From Gemmatimonadota bacterium (GTDB lineage: Bacteria; Gemmatimonadota; Gemmatimonadetes; Gemmatimonadales; GWC2-71-9), in contig QHTZ01000070.1 in assembly GCA_003221005.1 (NCBI GenBank), positions 1 through 61,919 on the forward strand: a stretch of DNA of 61,919 nucleotides. The letters run 5' to 3'. The position numbers were made by a program, and so were the translations under genes. Under the pieces are notes generated by a model that saw only the letters and a program-made list of their open reading frames with translations, was not told the DNA's origin and searched no databases. This document shows positions 8,029 through 15,755 of this stretch, piece after piece; position 1 is the stretch's first letter, and each line of letters opens with the position of its first letter.

Positions 8029-9546
8029 TTACGCCGCCGATGCCTTCAGTGAAACCGCCGCCGATTCGCTGAGGATCACCGCCGACGCGACATCGGGCGT
8101 GTCGGGGTAGGCGAGCGCGCCCATTTCGGGGAGGTCGAGCCCCAGCTCCTCGGCTTCGGCCGAGACGCGATGACCGCCGACCAGCACGGCAGTGATCTTG
8201 TAGGCCACGTAGGTCATCAGGCCGACTGCCACGAAGTTCGTCACCCCGCCGATCACTTCGGCCGCGAATTGGCCGGCGTCGCCGTAGAACAGTCCACGCA
8301 CCGCCCCGTTCACACCGTTCCAGCCGTCTCCGTACGTCCCGTCGGCGAGCAGGCCGAGGGAGAGGATGCCCCAGAACCCGTTGACTCCGTGCACCGAGAT
8401 TGCTCCGACCGGGTCATCGATGCGGAGCCTGCGCTCGATGAAGAAGACCGCCATGCAGACCAAGACTCCCGCTACGCCGCCGATCAACACGGCGGACGGC
8501 GCGGTGACAAAGGCACAGGGCGCCGTGATCGCCACGAGCCCGGCGAGCGCGCCGTTCGCGAGCATGGACGGATCGGGTTTGCCGTACTTGAGCCACATGT
8601 ACAGCATCGCGGTGATGCTTCCCGCGGCCCCAGCCAGCATGGTGTTGGTAGCGATCACACCGATGCGAAGATCGGACCCCGCGAGGGTCGATCCGGGGTT
8701 GAACCCGAACCACCCGAAGCACAGGATGAACGTTCCCACCAGGGCCATGGGAATATTGTGGCCCGGGATCGGGTTCGGCGTCCCGTCGGCGTTGTACTTT
8801 CCGCGGCGCGGCCCGAGCAGCGAGGCGCCGACCAGCGCGATCACGCCACCCGTCAGGTGTACGACGGACGAGCCGGCGAAGTCCACGTGCCCATGCCCGA
8901 GCCCGAGGTTCACCCCCAGCTGCGACAGCCAGCCGCCGCCCCACACCCAGTTCGCATAGACCGGGTAAATGAACGCGCCGATGAACACGCTGAACACGCA
9001 GAACGCGGCGAAGCGCCAGCGCTCCGCCATCGCGCCCGTCGGAATCGTGGCGGTCGTGTCCATGAAGACCATCTGGAACAGGAAGTACGTGAAGACCGGT
9101 GCCGCGTACGCCACGCCGGTGAGGAAGAAGCCGCTGTGGCCGAACAGCCCCCACGCCTTACCGCCCAGGTGCAGGGCGAACTCCACGTTCAGCTTGTCGT
9201 AGCCGCCGAGGGTTGTCATGGGGCCCACGCCGCCCGCCTGGATCGCGAATCCCATTACCCAGTAGCCCATCATCGCAAGGCCGTACACCATAAAGTTCAT
9301 CGCAAACGTGTGCGCCGCGTTCTTAGCCCGTGTGAAGCCGGTCTCCACCATCGCGAAGCCGGCTTGCATGAACATCACGAGGAAGCCCGTGACGAGCGTC
9401 CACACGAAGTTGATGGCGACGGTGTTCGCCGCCGCCGCGACGTTGGCGGCCTTGGCGAGCGAGTCGATGGCAGCGGGTGCTTGCGCGACGAGAGCGAGCG
9501 GGCACACCAGTCCGGGCAGGACGGCGAGCAGGGCCGAGCGTTTCAT
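8029..9546 (-). CDS. amt: ammonium transporter
   Basis: About 505 aa Amt/MEP/Rh-family channel in the inner membrane, with a predicted cleavable signal peptide (start KRSALLAVLPG...LVAQAPA) followed by some eleven membrane helices. Family signatures include GFAMVETGFTRAKN near the first core helix, DFAGSSVVHLTGG with the first pore His and VHGVNGFWG with the second. ATG 9546 has a GGGAG Shine-Dalgarno. The order amt-glnK is the usual co-transcribed pair reversed relative to enterics. The upstream promoter region carries a TGCA-N5-TGCA element. Confidence 0.95.
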   Translation of the reverse strand: MKRSALLAVLPGLVCPLALVAQAPAAIDSLAKAANVAAAANTVAINFVWTLVTGFLVMFMQAGFAMVETGFTRAKNAAHTFAMNFMVYGLAMMGYWVMGFAIQAGGVGPMTTLGGYDKLNVEFALHLGGKAWGLFGHSGFFLTGVAYAAPVFTYFLFQMVFMDTTATIPTGAMAERWRFAAFCVFSVFIGAFIYPVYANWVWGGGWLSQLGVNLGLGHGHVDFAGSSVVHLTGGVIALVGASLLGPRRGKYNADGTPNPIPGHNIPMALVGTFILCFGWFGFNPGSTLAGSDLRIGVIATNTMLAGAAGSITAMLYMWLKYGKPDPSMLANGALAGLVAITAPCAFVTAPSAVLIGGVAGVLVCMAVFFIERRLRIDDPVGAISVHGVNGFWGILSLGLLADGTYGDGWNGVNGAVRGLFYGDAGQFAAEVIGGVTNFVAVGLMTYVAYKITAVLVGGHRVSAEAEELGLDLPEMGALAYPDTPDVASAVILSESAAVSLKASAA

Positions 9547-9589
9547 GACAACTCCCGAGGTGGGGGTGGGAAAACGTGGTGTAACCAGA

Positions 9590-9618
9590 ATTGTGCACAA
9601 ACTGCATGATAAAGTCAA
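9590..9618 (-). promoter_or_regulatory. predicted sigma70-type promoter of amt-glnK
   Basis: On the minus strand TTGACT (9618-9613), a 17-nt spacer and CACAAT (9595-9590), about 40 nt upstream of the amt start. The spacer and -10 overlap a TGCA-N5-TGCA element, which suggests control by a repressor or a competing factor. Confidence 0.5.
9594..9606. promoter_or_regulatory. TGCA-N5-TGCA element 1 (amt promoter)
   Basis: TGCA CAAAC TGCA lies between the predicted -35 and -10 of amt. A related half-degenerate element, TGCA-N5-TGCG, lies at 9666-9678 in the same divergent intergenic region. Identical spacing occurs upstream of glnA (10985-10997) and of the porin (15464-15476). The binding factor is unknown. 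Confidence 0.4.
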
Positions 9619-9738
9619 CAGTATACGCCAAATGGCATGAATTATGTAAATTGTGACATCAACCTTGCATTTCTTGCGCCTTCAAGGTACCATTAGGCAA
9701 TTCCGCCGCCCGGTCAGATCCTCTGCGGAGGCAACGCT

Positions 9739-11043
9739 TTGCCCAACGCTCCTGTCGATGCCGTGGCCCAGGTGATCCTGGCGCTCGCCGTCCTGCTCGC
9801 CGGGGCGAAGCTCGGCGGTCACCTCGCCGAGCGACTGGGACAGCCCGCGGTGCTGGGCGAGCTGGTCGCGGGGATCTTGGTGGGCAACCTCGACCTCGTG
9901 GGTGTGCCGTGGGTTCGCACACTCGGGAGCGACGGCACCATCGACGTCCTGGCCAAGCTCGGCGCCGTGGTCCTGCTGTTCGAGGTCGGGCTCCAATCCA
10001 CGGTGGGAGACATCCTCTCCGTTGGGGTGCGGTCGTTCGTCGTCGCAGTGCTGGGGGTGGTCACGCCGTGGGTGCTGGGGTGGGGCGTCGGCGCGCTCGC
10101 ATTGCCCAACGCTTCCCCTTACGTCCACGCCTTTCTGGGCGCTACGCTCACGGCCACGAGCGTCGGGATCACGGCGCGCGTCCTCAAGGACCTTGGGCGC
10201 GCGCAGTCGGCGGAGGCCCGCATCATCCTGGGCGCCGCAGTCATCGACGACGTGCTGGGGCTCGTGATCCTCGCCGTGATCGGGAGCGTAATCGCGGCGG
10301 CCAATCTCGGGACGGGGCTCTCCTACGGGCAGGTGGCCGCGGTGCTCTTCAAGGCGCTCGCGTTCCTGGTCGGCGCGCTCGCCGTCGGAGCGGTGTTCTC
10401 CCCGCGGCTGTTCGCGCTCACCGCGCGGCTGCGCGGTCAAGGCACCCTGCTCACGACCGCGCTGGTGTTCTGCTTCCTCCTCGCCTACCTCGCGTCGGCC
10501 GTCGGGCTCGCGCCGATCGTGGGCGCCTACGCGGCGGGACTAGTGCTCGAGGAGGCGCACTCGCAGAAGCTGGAAGAGCTGGTTCGGCCCATCGGGACGT
10601 TGCTCGTGCCCGTCTTCTTCGTCGTGATGGGCACGCGCGTGCGCCTCGAGGCGTTCGCGCATACGGAAATCCTGGGTCTCGCGACGCTGCTCACGGTGGC
10701 GGCGATCGTGGGCAAGCAGGCGTGCGCCCTGGGCGGGCTCGGCGCTCCCCTGAACCGGCTCGCGATCGGTCTCGGCATGATTCCCCGAGGCGAAGTGGGC
10801 CTGATCTTCGCCAACCTGGGCCTCGGGCTCACGCTGCACGGCGTGCCCGTCATCGACGAGCGGGTGTTCTCGGCCGTCGTGCTGATGGTCGTCCTGACGG
10901 CACTGGTCACGCCGCCGGCCCTCAAGTGGAGTCTGGCGCGCGCGCCGCGACGTGCTCACGCCGCGGTCGCTGCAACGCAAAACGTGCAGGTTGTGCAACA
11001 GTTCAAAGGCAGCTTTGCAGTGAGCGACGGGAGTACCACTTGA
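9739..11043 (+). CDS. CPA2-family cation/proton antiporter
   Basis: 434 aa inner-membrane antiporter of the monovalent cation:proton antiporter-2 group (KefB/NapA-like transport domain only; no C-terminal RCK domain). About twelve hydrophobic segments, an LGELVAGILVGN N-terminal helix and the ion-binding signature AAVIDDVLGLV in the middle. The start is a TTG at 9739 supported by GGAGG at 9727-9731. It is divergent from amt and followed by glnA, an unusual place for this family. The ion (Na+, K+) cannot be determined from sequence. Confidence 0.88.
   Translation: MPNAPVDAVAQVILALAVLLAGAKLGGHLAERLGQPAVLGELVAGILVGNLDLVGVPWVRTLGSDGTIDVLAKLGAVVLLFEVGLQSTVGDILSVGVRSFVVAVLGVVTPWVLGWGVGALALPNASPYVHAFLGATLTATSVGITARVLKDLGRAQSAEARIILGAAVIDDVLGLVILAVIGSVIAAANLGTGLSYGQVAAVLFKALAFLVGALAVGAVFSPRLFALTARLRGQGTLLTTALVFCFLLAYLASAVGLAPIVGAYAAGLVLEEAHSQKLEELVRPIGTLLVPVFFVVMGTRVRLEAFAHTEILGLATLLTVAAIVGKQACALGGLGAPLNRLAIGLGMIPRGEVGLIFANLGLGLTLHGVPVIDERVFSAVVLMVVLTALVTPPALKWSLARAPRRAHAAVAATQNVQVVQQFKGSFAVSDGSTT
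10985..10997. promoter_or_regulatory. TGCA-N5-TGCA element 2 (upstream of glnA)
   Basis: TGCA GGTTG TGCA lies within the last codons of the antiporter gene, about 120 nt upstream of the predicted glnA transcription start. It has the same spacing as the amt and porin elements. Confidence 0.35.
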
Positions 11044-11079
11044 GCCAGCGCCGATTGGGTCTCAACTGGCAGAGTTTGC

Positions 11080-11108
11080 TTGACGTCGTACCGGACGCGG
11101 GGTACCTT
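11080..11108 (+). promoter_or_regulatory. predicted glnA promoter
   Basis: TTGACG (11080-11085), 17-nt spacer, TACCTT (11103-11108), about 80 nt upstream of the glnA ATG at 11194. The -35 is strong and the -10 weak. Confidence 0.4.
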
Positions 11109-11193
11109 CCCGCGTGCCCGCAGTCCCTTGTGCCCGCAGGCCGTAGCCTGACCAACCCTGGAGCGACTTGATCCGCCGGAGGACCAGTTTTCT

Positions 11194-12663
11194 ATGACTG
11201 CAACAGCCAAACCAACCGCCACGCCACACGCCAAGGGCGCATCCGCGCCCGCCGACGTGATTCGCCGGGCGCGCGAGCACGGGGTGCAGGTCGTGGACCT
11301 GCGCTTCACCGACCTGCCCGGAACCTGGCAGCACTTTTCGATTCCGCTGGGGGAGCTGACCGAGGATCTGTTCGCGGAGGGGATCGGGTTCGACGGGTCG
11401 TCCATCCGGGGATTCCAGGCGATCAACGAGAGCGACATGCTGCTCTTCCCCGACGCGGGGAGCGCGTTCGTGGACCCCTGTCTCGAGGTGCCGACGCTGT
11501 CGCTCACCTGCGACGTCAAGGATCCTGTGACCGGGGAGCCCTATTCGCGCGACCCGCGCTACGTGGCCCAGAAGGCCGAAGGGCATCTCGGGAAGACGGG
11601 CATCGCCGACACGGCGTACTACGGGCCGGAGGCCGAGTTCTACATCTTCAACTCGGTGCGCTTCGATCAGAACGCGCACGAGGGCTACTACCACGTCGAC
11701 TCCGAGGAAGGGATCTGGAACTCGGGGCAGGACGGCAACGGCACCCCCAACCTGGGGCACCGGCCGCGCCATAAGGAAGGCTACTTCCCGGTACCGCCGA
11801 CCGACCGTCTGCAGGACCTTCGCTCCAAGATCATGCTCGCCATGATCGCCGCCGGGGTCGAGGTCGAGGTGCACCACCACGAGGTGGGCACGGCCGGTCA
11901 AACGGAGATCGACATGCGGTTCAAAACGCTCACGCGCATGGCCGATCAGATGATGATCTACAAGTACGTGGTGAAGAACGTGTGCCGCCAGAACGGCTAC
12001 ACGGCCACGTTCATGCCCAAGCCGCTGTTCGGGGACAACGGCTCCGGGATGCACGTCCACATGAGCTTGTGGAAGGACTCGAAGCCCTTGTTCTTCGACG
12101 CGAAGGGGTACGGTCTGATCTCCGATACGGCGCGCTGGTACATCGGAGGGCTCATCAAGCATTCACCGGCCCTGCTCGCCTTCGCGGCACCGACGACGAA
12201 CAGCTACCGGCGGCTGGTGCCGGGGTACGAGGCGCCGATCAACCTGATCTACTCGCAGCGCAACCGCTCGGCGATCTGCCGCATTCCCGTGTATTCCAAG
12301 TCGCCCAAGGCGAAGCGCGTCGAGTACCGGGCCCCGGACCCCTCGTGCAACCCGTATCTCACGTTCGCGGCGCTGTTGATGGCCGGGCTCGACGGCGTCA
12401 AGAACAAGATCGAGCCGCCCAAGCCGATGGACGTGGACCTCTACGAGCTGGAGCCGGAGGAGCGCAAGCATGTGAAGAACACGCCGGGCTCGCTCGCGGA
12501 CACGTTGGCGGCGCTCGAGGCCGATCATGCGTTCCTGCTGGAGGGCGGGGTGTTCACGCCGGACGTGATCGAGACCTGGCTCAGCTACAAGCGGACGAGA
12601 GAGGACGATCCGGTACGGCTGCGGCCACATCCCTACGAGTTCTTCCTGTACTACGACGTGTGA
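11194..12663 (+). CDS. glnA: glutamine synthetase, type I with candidate adenylylation tyrosine
   Basis: 489 aa GSI enzyme that makes glutamine from glutamate, ammonia and ATP; dodecameric in the cytosol. Landmarks are FDGSSIRGF (substrate latch region), [11 protein letters not shown] (metal Glu), [18 protein letters not shown] and [13 protein letters not shown]. The segment [11 protein letters not shown] carries Tyr417 at the position of the adenylylated tyrosine of GSI-beta enzymes. That group is normally controlled by covalent modification through GlnE and PII, though neither glnE nor glnD is in the window. The next gene is a second GS. Confidence 0.95.
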   Translation: MTATAKPTATPHAKGASAPADVIRRAREHGVQVVDLRFTDLPGTWQHFSIPLGELTEDLFAEGIGFDGSSIRGFQAINESDMLLFPDAGSAFVDPCLEVPTLSLTCDVKDPVTGEPYSRDPRYVAQKAEGHLGKTGIADTAYYGPEAEFYIFNSVRFDQNAHEGYYHVDSEEGIWNSGQDGNGTPNLGHRPRHKEGYFPVPPTDRLQDLRSKIMLAMIAAGVEVEVHHHEVGTAGQTEIDMRFKTLTRMADQMMIYKYVVKNVCRQNGYTATFMPKPLFGDNGSGMHVHMSLWKDSKPLFFDAKGYGLISDTARWYIGGLIKHSPALLAFAAPTTNSYRRLVPGYEAPINLIYSQRNRSAICRIPVYSKSPKAKRVEYRAPDPSCNPYLTFAALLMAGLDGVKNKIEPPKPMDVDLYELEPEERKHVKNTPGSLADTLAALEADHAFLLEGGVFTPDVIETWLSYKRTREDDPVRLRPHPYEFFLYYDV

Positions 12664-12674
12664 AGCGAGGAACT

Positions 12675-12702
12675 GAGGCGGCCGGGAAGCTCCGGCCGCC
12701 TC
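12675..12702. terminator. hairpin between the two glutamine synthetase genes
   Basis: A perfect 11-bp stem, GAGGCGGCCGG (12675-12685) with CCGGCCGCCTC (12692-12702), followed by TTGTGCC and then the ATG of the second GS at 12710. No Shine-Dalgarno fits between the stem and the start. The hairpin could act as a partial terminator or limit translation of the second gene. Confidence 0.5.
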
Positions 12703-12709
12703 TTGTGCC

Positions 12710-14062
12710 ATGACCGCGACCGCGGAAAAGACGACCGGAGCGACGAAGAAGGAGATCCTCAGTCTCTGCCGCGAGCAGGGCGTAGCGTTCCTGCGGCTGC
12801 AGTTCACCGACATCCTTGGCGTCAACAAGAACTTCGAGGTGCCTGAGAGCCAGTTCGACAAGGCCCTCTCGGGCGACATCCGCTTCGACGGCTCGGCGAT
12901 CGAAGGCTTCGTCCGGATCGAAGAGTCGGACATGGTGCTCAAGCCCGATCTCGACACCTTCCGGGTGCTCCCCTCCGACGAGCCGGGCGGGCGGGTGGCG
13001 CGGCTGCTGTGCGACATCTACAACCCCGATGGCTCCCCCTTCGCCGGCTGCCCCCGGCAGACCCTCAAGCGGCAGATCGCGCGGGCTGCGGCGCTCGGCT
13101 ACGAAGTAATGATCGGCGTCGAGGCCGAGTTCTACATCTTCCAGCTGGACGCGGACGGCAAGCCCACCACGCGCACCCACGACAGCGGCGGCTACTTCGA
13201 CCTGACGCCGGTCGACAAGGCCGAGGAGATCCGGCGGCTGATCGTGCGCGACCTCGTGTCGATGGGTTTCGAGGTCGAGGGGGGGCACCACGAGGTCGCA
13301 CCCGGTCAGCACGAGATCGACTTCCGCTACGCCGGGGCGCTCGACACGGCGGACAACCTGGCGACCTTCAAGTTCGTCGTGCGCAACGTCGCGTACCGCC
13401 ACGGCTACCTCGCCACGTTCATGCCGCAGCCGATCTTCGGTCAGGCCGGCTCTGGCATGCACACCAGCCATTCCCTGTTCCGGCAGGGGAAGAACGCGTT
13501 CTACGAACGGAAGGCGCAGTGGGAGCTGTCCAAGGTCGCCCTCCAGTACATCGGGGGACTGCTGAAGCACGCCCGCGGCTTTTGCGCCGTCACTAATCCG
13601 CTGGTCAACAGCTACAAGCGCCTGGTGCCGGGCTACGAGGCGCCGGTGCACGTCGCCTGGTCGATGCGCAACCGCTCTCCGCTGATCCGCATCCCCGAGC
13701 GCCGCGAGGTGGGCACGCGCTGCGAGGTGCGCATGCCCGACCCCGCGGCCGATCCCTACCTCTCGCTCACCGTGCAGATCGCCGCCGGCCTGGATGGCGT
13801 CGAGCATGAGTTCACGCCGCCCGACCCGGTCAACAAGAACATCTTCGAGATGAGCTACCGCGAGCGGCGCCACTTCCGCATCGACGACCTCCCCCGGGAC
13901 CTGCACGAGGCGCTCGAGTACCTCGAGAAGGACGAGGTTGTCCGGGCCGCCCTCGGCGACCACATCTACGAGCGGTTCATCGAGGCGAAGCAGCGGGAGT
14001 GGCAGGAGTACATCGGGCGCGTCAGTGAGTGGGAGCTGGAGCGATACCTCGGGCTGTACTGA
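12710..14062 (+). CDS. glutamine synthetase, type I-alpha-like (no adenylylation tyrosine)
   Basis: 450 aa second GSI, clearly diverged from its neighbour. Core motifs are present ([49 protein letters not shown]). Length and the segment NIFEMSYRERR match the alpha group: the adenylylation tyrosine is replaced by Phe379. Such enzymes are usually feedback inhibited and are not adenylylated. The catalytic residues look intact, so I do not regard it as an inactive paralogue. Its ATG lies 8 nt after a strong hairpin and lacks a visible ribosome binding site. Confidence 0.92.
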   Translation: MTATAEKTTGATKKEILSLCREQGVAFLRLQFTDILGVNKNFEVPESQFDKALSGDIRFDGSAIEGFVRIEESDMVLKPDLDTFRVLPSDEPGGRVARLLCDIYNPDGSPFAGCPRQTLKRQIARAAALGYEVMIGVEAEFYIFQLDADGKPTTRTHDSGGYFDLTPVDKAEEIRRLIVRDLVSMGFEVEGGHHEVAPGQHEIDFRYAGALDTADNLATFKFVVRNVAYRHGYLATFMPQPIFGQAGSGMHTSHSLFRQGKNAFYERKAQWELSKVALQYIGGLLKHARGFCAVTNPLVNSYKRLVPGYEAPVHVAWSMRNRSPLIRIPERREVGTRCEVRMPDPAADPYLSLTVQIAAGLDGVEHEFTPPDPVNKNIFEMSYRERRHFRIDDLPRDLHEALEYLEKDEVVRAALGDHIYERFIEAKQREWQEYIGRVSEWELERYLGLY

Positions 14063-14076
14063 ACAACTACAAATGC

Positions 14077-14165
14077 GTGGTGCGTAGTACGTGGTTGCCA
14101 GCGGTCCCGGACGCCGTCGCGCGGCTCCGTTGGGACTTGTTCCGCCGGATGCAACCACGCACCAC
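14077..14165. repeat. imperfect long inverted repeat between convergent genes
   Basis: GTGGTGCGT plus GTGGTTGC (14077-14098) is mirrored by GCAACCACGCACCAC (14151-14165) across about 50 nt. It lies between the ends of the second GS and the barrel gene. The CGTGGTTGCCA part recurs at 29142-29152 and 38063-38073. Confidence 0.5.
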
Positions 14166-14203
14166 TCACCTATATTTTTCCTGCCGACACTATGTCGTCA
14201 CCA

Positions 14204-15364
14204 TCAATACAGGTACGCGACACTAAGCGCGAAGCTCACCTGCCCGTCCTTGCCATTGAACACCTGAAAGCTCGAGTGATCGTAGCGCACTTCTGGTCGC
14301 ACCAGCGCGTTGGGCCAGCTTTTCACGTTCAGGGTGCCCGTCAGGCTCCACAGCTTGTGGGCGGCGGTGCTCAGCAACCCGAATGCGCCCGACGTGCGCG
14401 CGGTTTGCGCGTCATTGAGATAGTCCGCGCGGCCGGCGAAGTTGACTTTGGGTGAGAGGTCGACCGCAAGCCAGCCGCCCACCGCCCACCAGGTCGCGTC
14501 CTGGGTCGGATCGGGGAGGGCCGCGTTCGCCTTCTCTTTCCCCCAGTCACCCTGAATCCATACTGAGGCCTTGCTTCCCATCTTCTGGTTGAGCAGGACA
14601 TCGATCCCGTAGCGGGACGCGTTACTGTTTGGCTCCTGCGCCCCCACGTACCCGACGATGCCGAGGGCGGTGTTGGCGGACGTCAGGCCGAGCCGGCCCA
14701 TGAAGTCTTTGTTCCCGTTGGTGACGACGACGCGGTCCCACCCGTTGTCGATCCGGAGCTCGATGTCGGCGCTGCTCGAGAACTTGTAGTCCAGCTCGAG
14801 ACCGGTGGCGGTGAAGTTCTCGACGTAGATGAACTGGTTACCCTCCGACCAGTTCGGGTTCACCACGTCTTCGATGACTTCTAGGCCCATCATGGTCACG
14901 AACTTGCCGGCCTTGAACTGGATGCCGTTGCCGTTCGCGGTCGGCAGGTTCAGGGTGACGTACAGCTGCGTGATTTCCCCGTCCGTCCCCACGTTGAAGC
15001 CGCTCGCCCCGCTGCCGCTCGAGTGGAGGACCTCCGCGTTTTGACCCAGCAGTACGTCGGCATGAACGCCCGCGTCCACCTTCTTAGCATCAAAGGGACG
15101 GTCGGCCGTCAGCTTCAGCGCGTTCAGGGTGAAGGCGTTGGAGTAGCGGTCGTACAGCCTGCCGAGGATTGTGTTGGGAGGGACGGCCTCCGTCGAATAG
15201 GCGTAGGATGCCTCGACGTACCCGCTGAGCTTGAAGCTCGGCGGTGGCGCGGGGGCGGGGGCGGGGGCGGGGGCAGCCGGCGGAGCCTGTCCGGCGAGGG
15301 GCGCGGCCACGGCGCCGAGCCAAGCGAGGCTGAGCGCGCTGACCATACGGAGTGGGGGCGGCAT
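14204..15364 (-). CDS. outer-membrane beta-barrel protein (porin-like)
   Basis: 386 aa with a signal peptide (LSLAWLGAVAAPLAG), a Pro/Ala-rich linker, then alternating amphipathic strands and a C-terminal strand ending in an aromatic (SFALSVAYLY), as outer-membrane barrels do. It resembles the OmpL-like putative beta-barrel porin-2 group. ATG 15364 has AGGA at good distance. Its location next to glutamine synthetases, and an upstream element shared with amt, suggest a nitrogen-linked solute pore, but the substrate is unknown. Confidence 0.75.
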   Translation of the reverse strand: MPPPLRMVSALSLAWLGAVAAPLAGQAPPAAPAPAPAPAPPPSFKLSGYVEASYAYSTEAVPPNTILGRLYDRYSNAFTLNALKLTADRPFDAKKVDAGVHADVLLGQNAEVLHSSGSGASGFNVGTDGEITQLYVTLNLPTANGNGIQFKAGKFVTMMGLEVIEDVVNPNWSEGNQFIYVENFTATGLELDYKFSSSADIELRIDNGWDRVVVTNGNKDFMGRLGLTSANTALGIVGYVGAQEPNSNASRYGIDVLLNQKMGSKASVWIQGDWGKEKANAALPDPTQDATWWAVGGWLAVDLSPKVNFAGRADYLNDAQTARTSGAFGLLSTAAHKLWSLTGTLNVKSWPNALVRPEVRYDHSSFQVFNGKDGQVSFALSVAYLY

Positions 15365-15425
15365 GGCGGTCCTCAGTAAGGAGAAGTGATCGCGCGACGG
15401 AGCGGATAGCTCACCTCGCGCAGGT

Positions 15426-15455
15426 ATGTTAACCCTGCAGTTGCAGTAGTGTCAA
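15426..15455 (-). promoter_or_regulatory. predicted promoter of the porin gene
   Basis: On the minus strand TTGACA (15455-15450), 18-nt spacer, TAACAT (15431-15426), about 60 nt upstream of the porin ATG. Confidence 0.5.
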
Positions 15456-15463
15456 GTGTTTTG

Positions 15464-15476
15464 TGCATTTTTTGCA
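15464..15476. promoter_or_regulatory. TGCA-N5-TGCA element 3 (upstream of porin)
   Basis: TGCA TTTTT TGCA lies inside the perfect dyad GTGCA-TTTTT-TGCAC (15463-15477), centred near -50 of the predicted porin promoter, an activator-like position. On the minus strand it aligns with the amt-side element over 13 of 16 positions. A degenerate TGCA-N5-TGCG repeat occurs near 15536. The 15365-15605 interval shows no gene. Confidence 0.45.
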
Positions 15477-15605
15477 CCACCTTGGCGTTACCATGCATAC
15501 TTTGGCACATGACGAATCGGAGGCAAGTTATTATTGTGCATGTGATGCGCATATTCGATATCACGCTTGCACTTCAGCCCCGCGGGAATGCCCCTTGGGC
15601 CGGGG

Positions 15606-15633
15606 TTGACGGCCTGCGTGCCCTGGTTAGTAT
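15606..15633 (+). promoter_or_regulatory. predicted promoter upstream of truncated citramalate synthase
   Basis: TTGACG (15606-15611), 16-nt spacer, TAGTAT (15628-15633). The expected start of transcription is only a few bases before the ATG of the short leader frame at 15643. Confidence 0.4.
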
Positions 15634-15642
15634 GGCCGGACT

Positions 15643-15717
15643 ATGGTGAATGTCCACCGCGTCAGCTCGCCGATCAGCACGATCGCGATTTGTCCGCCCC
15701 GAGAGGCGGTGTGCTGA
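15643..15717 (+). CDS. candidate Ile/Val leader peptide (24 aa)
   Basis: A short frame begins almost at the predicted transcription start and ends in TGA at 15715-15717. It has three Ile codons within six residues (ISTIAI) plus four Val codons, as expected for an isoleucine-responsive leader ahead of citramalate synthase. A small hairpin (CCGCC 15694-15698 with GGCGG 15705-15709) overlaps its end. No terminator follows, because the cimA-like sequence starts abruptly 38 nt later. Coding status is inferred only from codon content and position. Confidence 0.35.
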   Translation: MVNVHRVSSPISTIAICPPREAVC

Positions 15718-15755
15718 CGCTCGGCTAAGAGACGTTCCCGACCAGTCAGTGCCCC

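Noticed and set aside
9661-9690. Sigma-54 promoter for amt (GG-N10-GC on the minus strand)
   Set aside because: Only the GG/GC dinucleotides fit; the flanking TGGCAC and TTGC consensus is poor, and a better sigma70-like promoter lies closer to the gene.
15463-15478. NtrC binding site in the GTGCA-N5-TGCAC dyad
   Set aside because: NtrC sites have the opposite arm orientation (GCAC-N-GTGC), so the resemblance is superficial.
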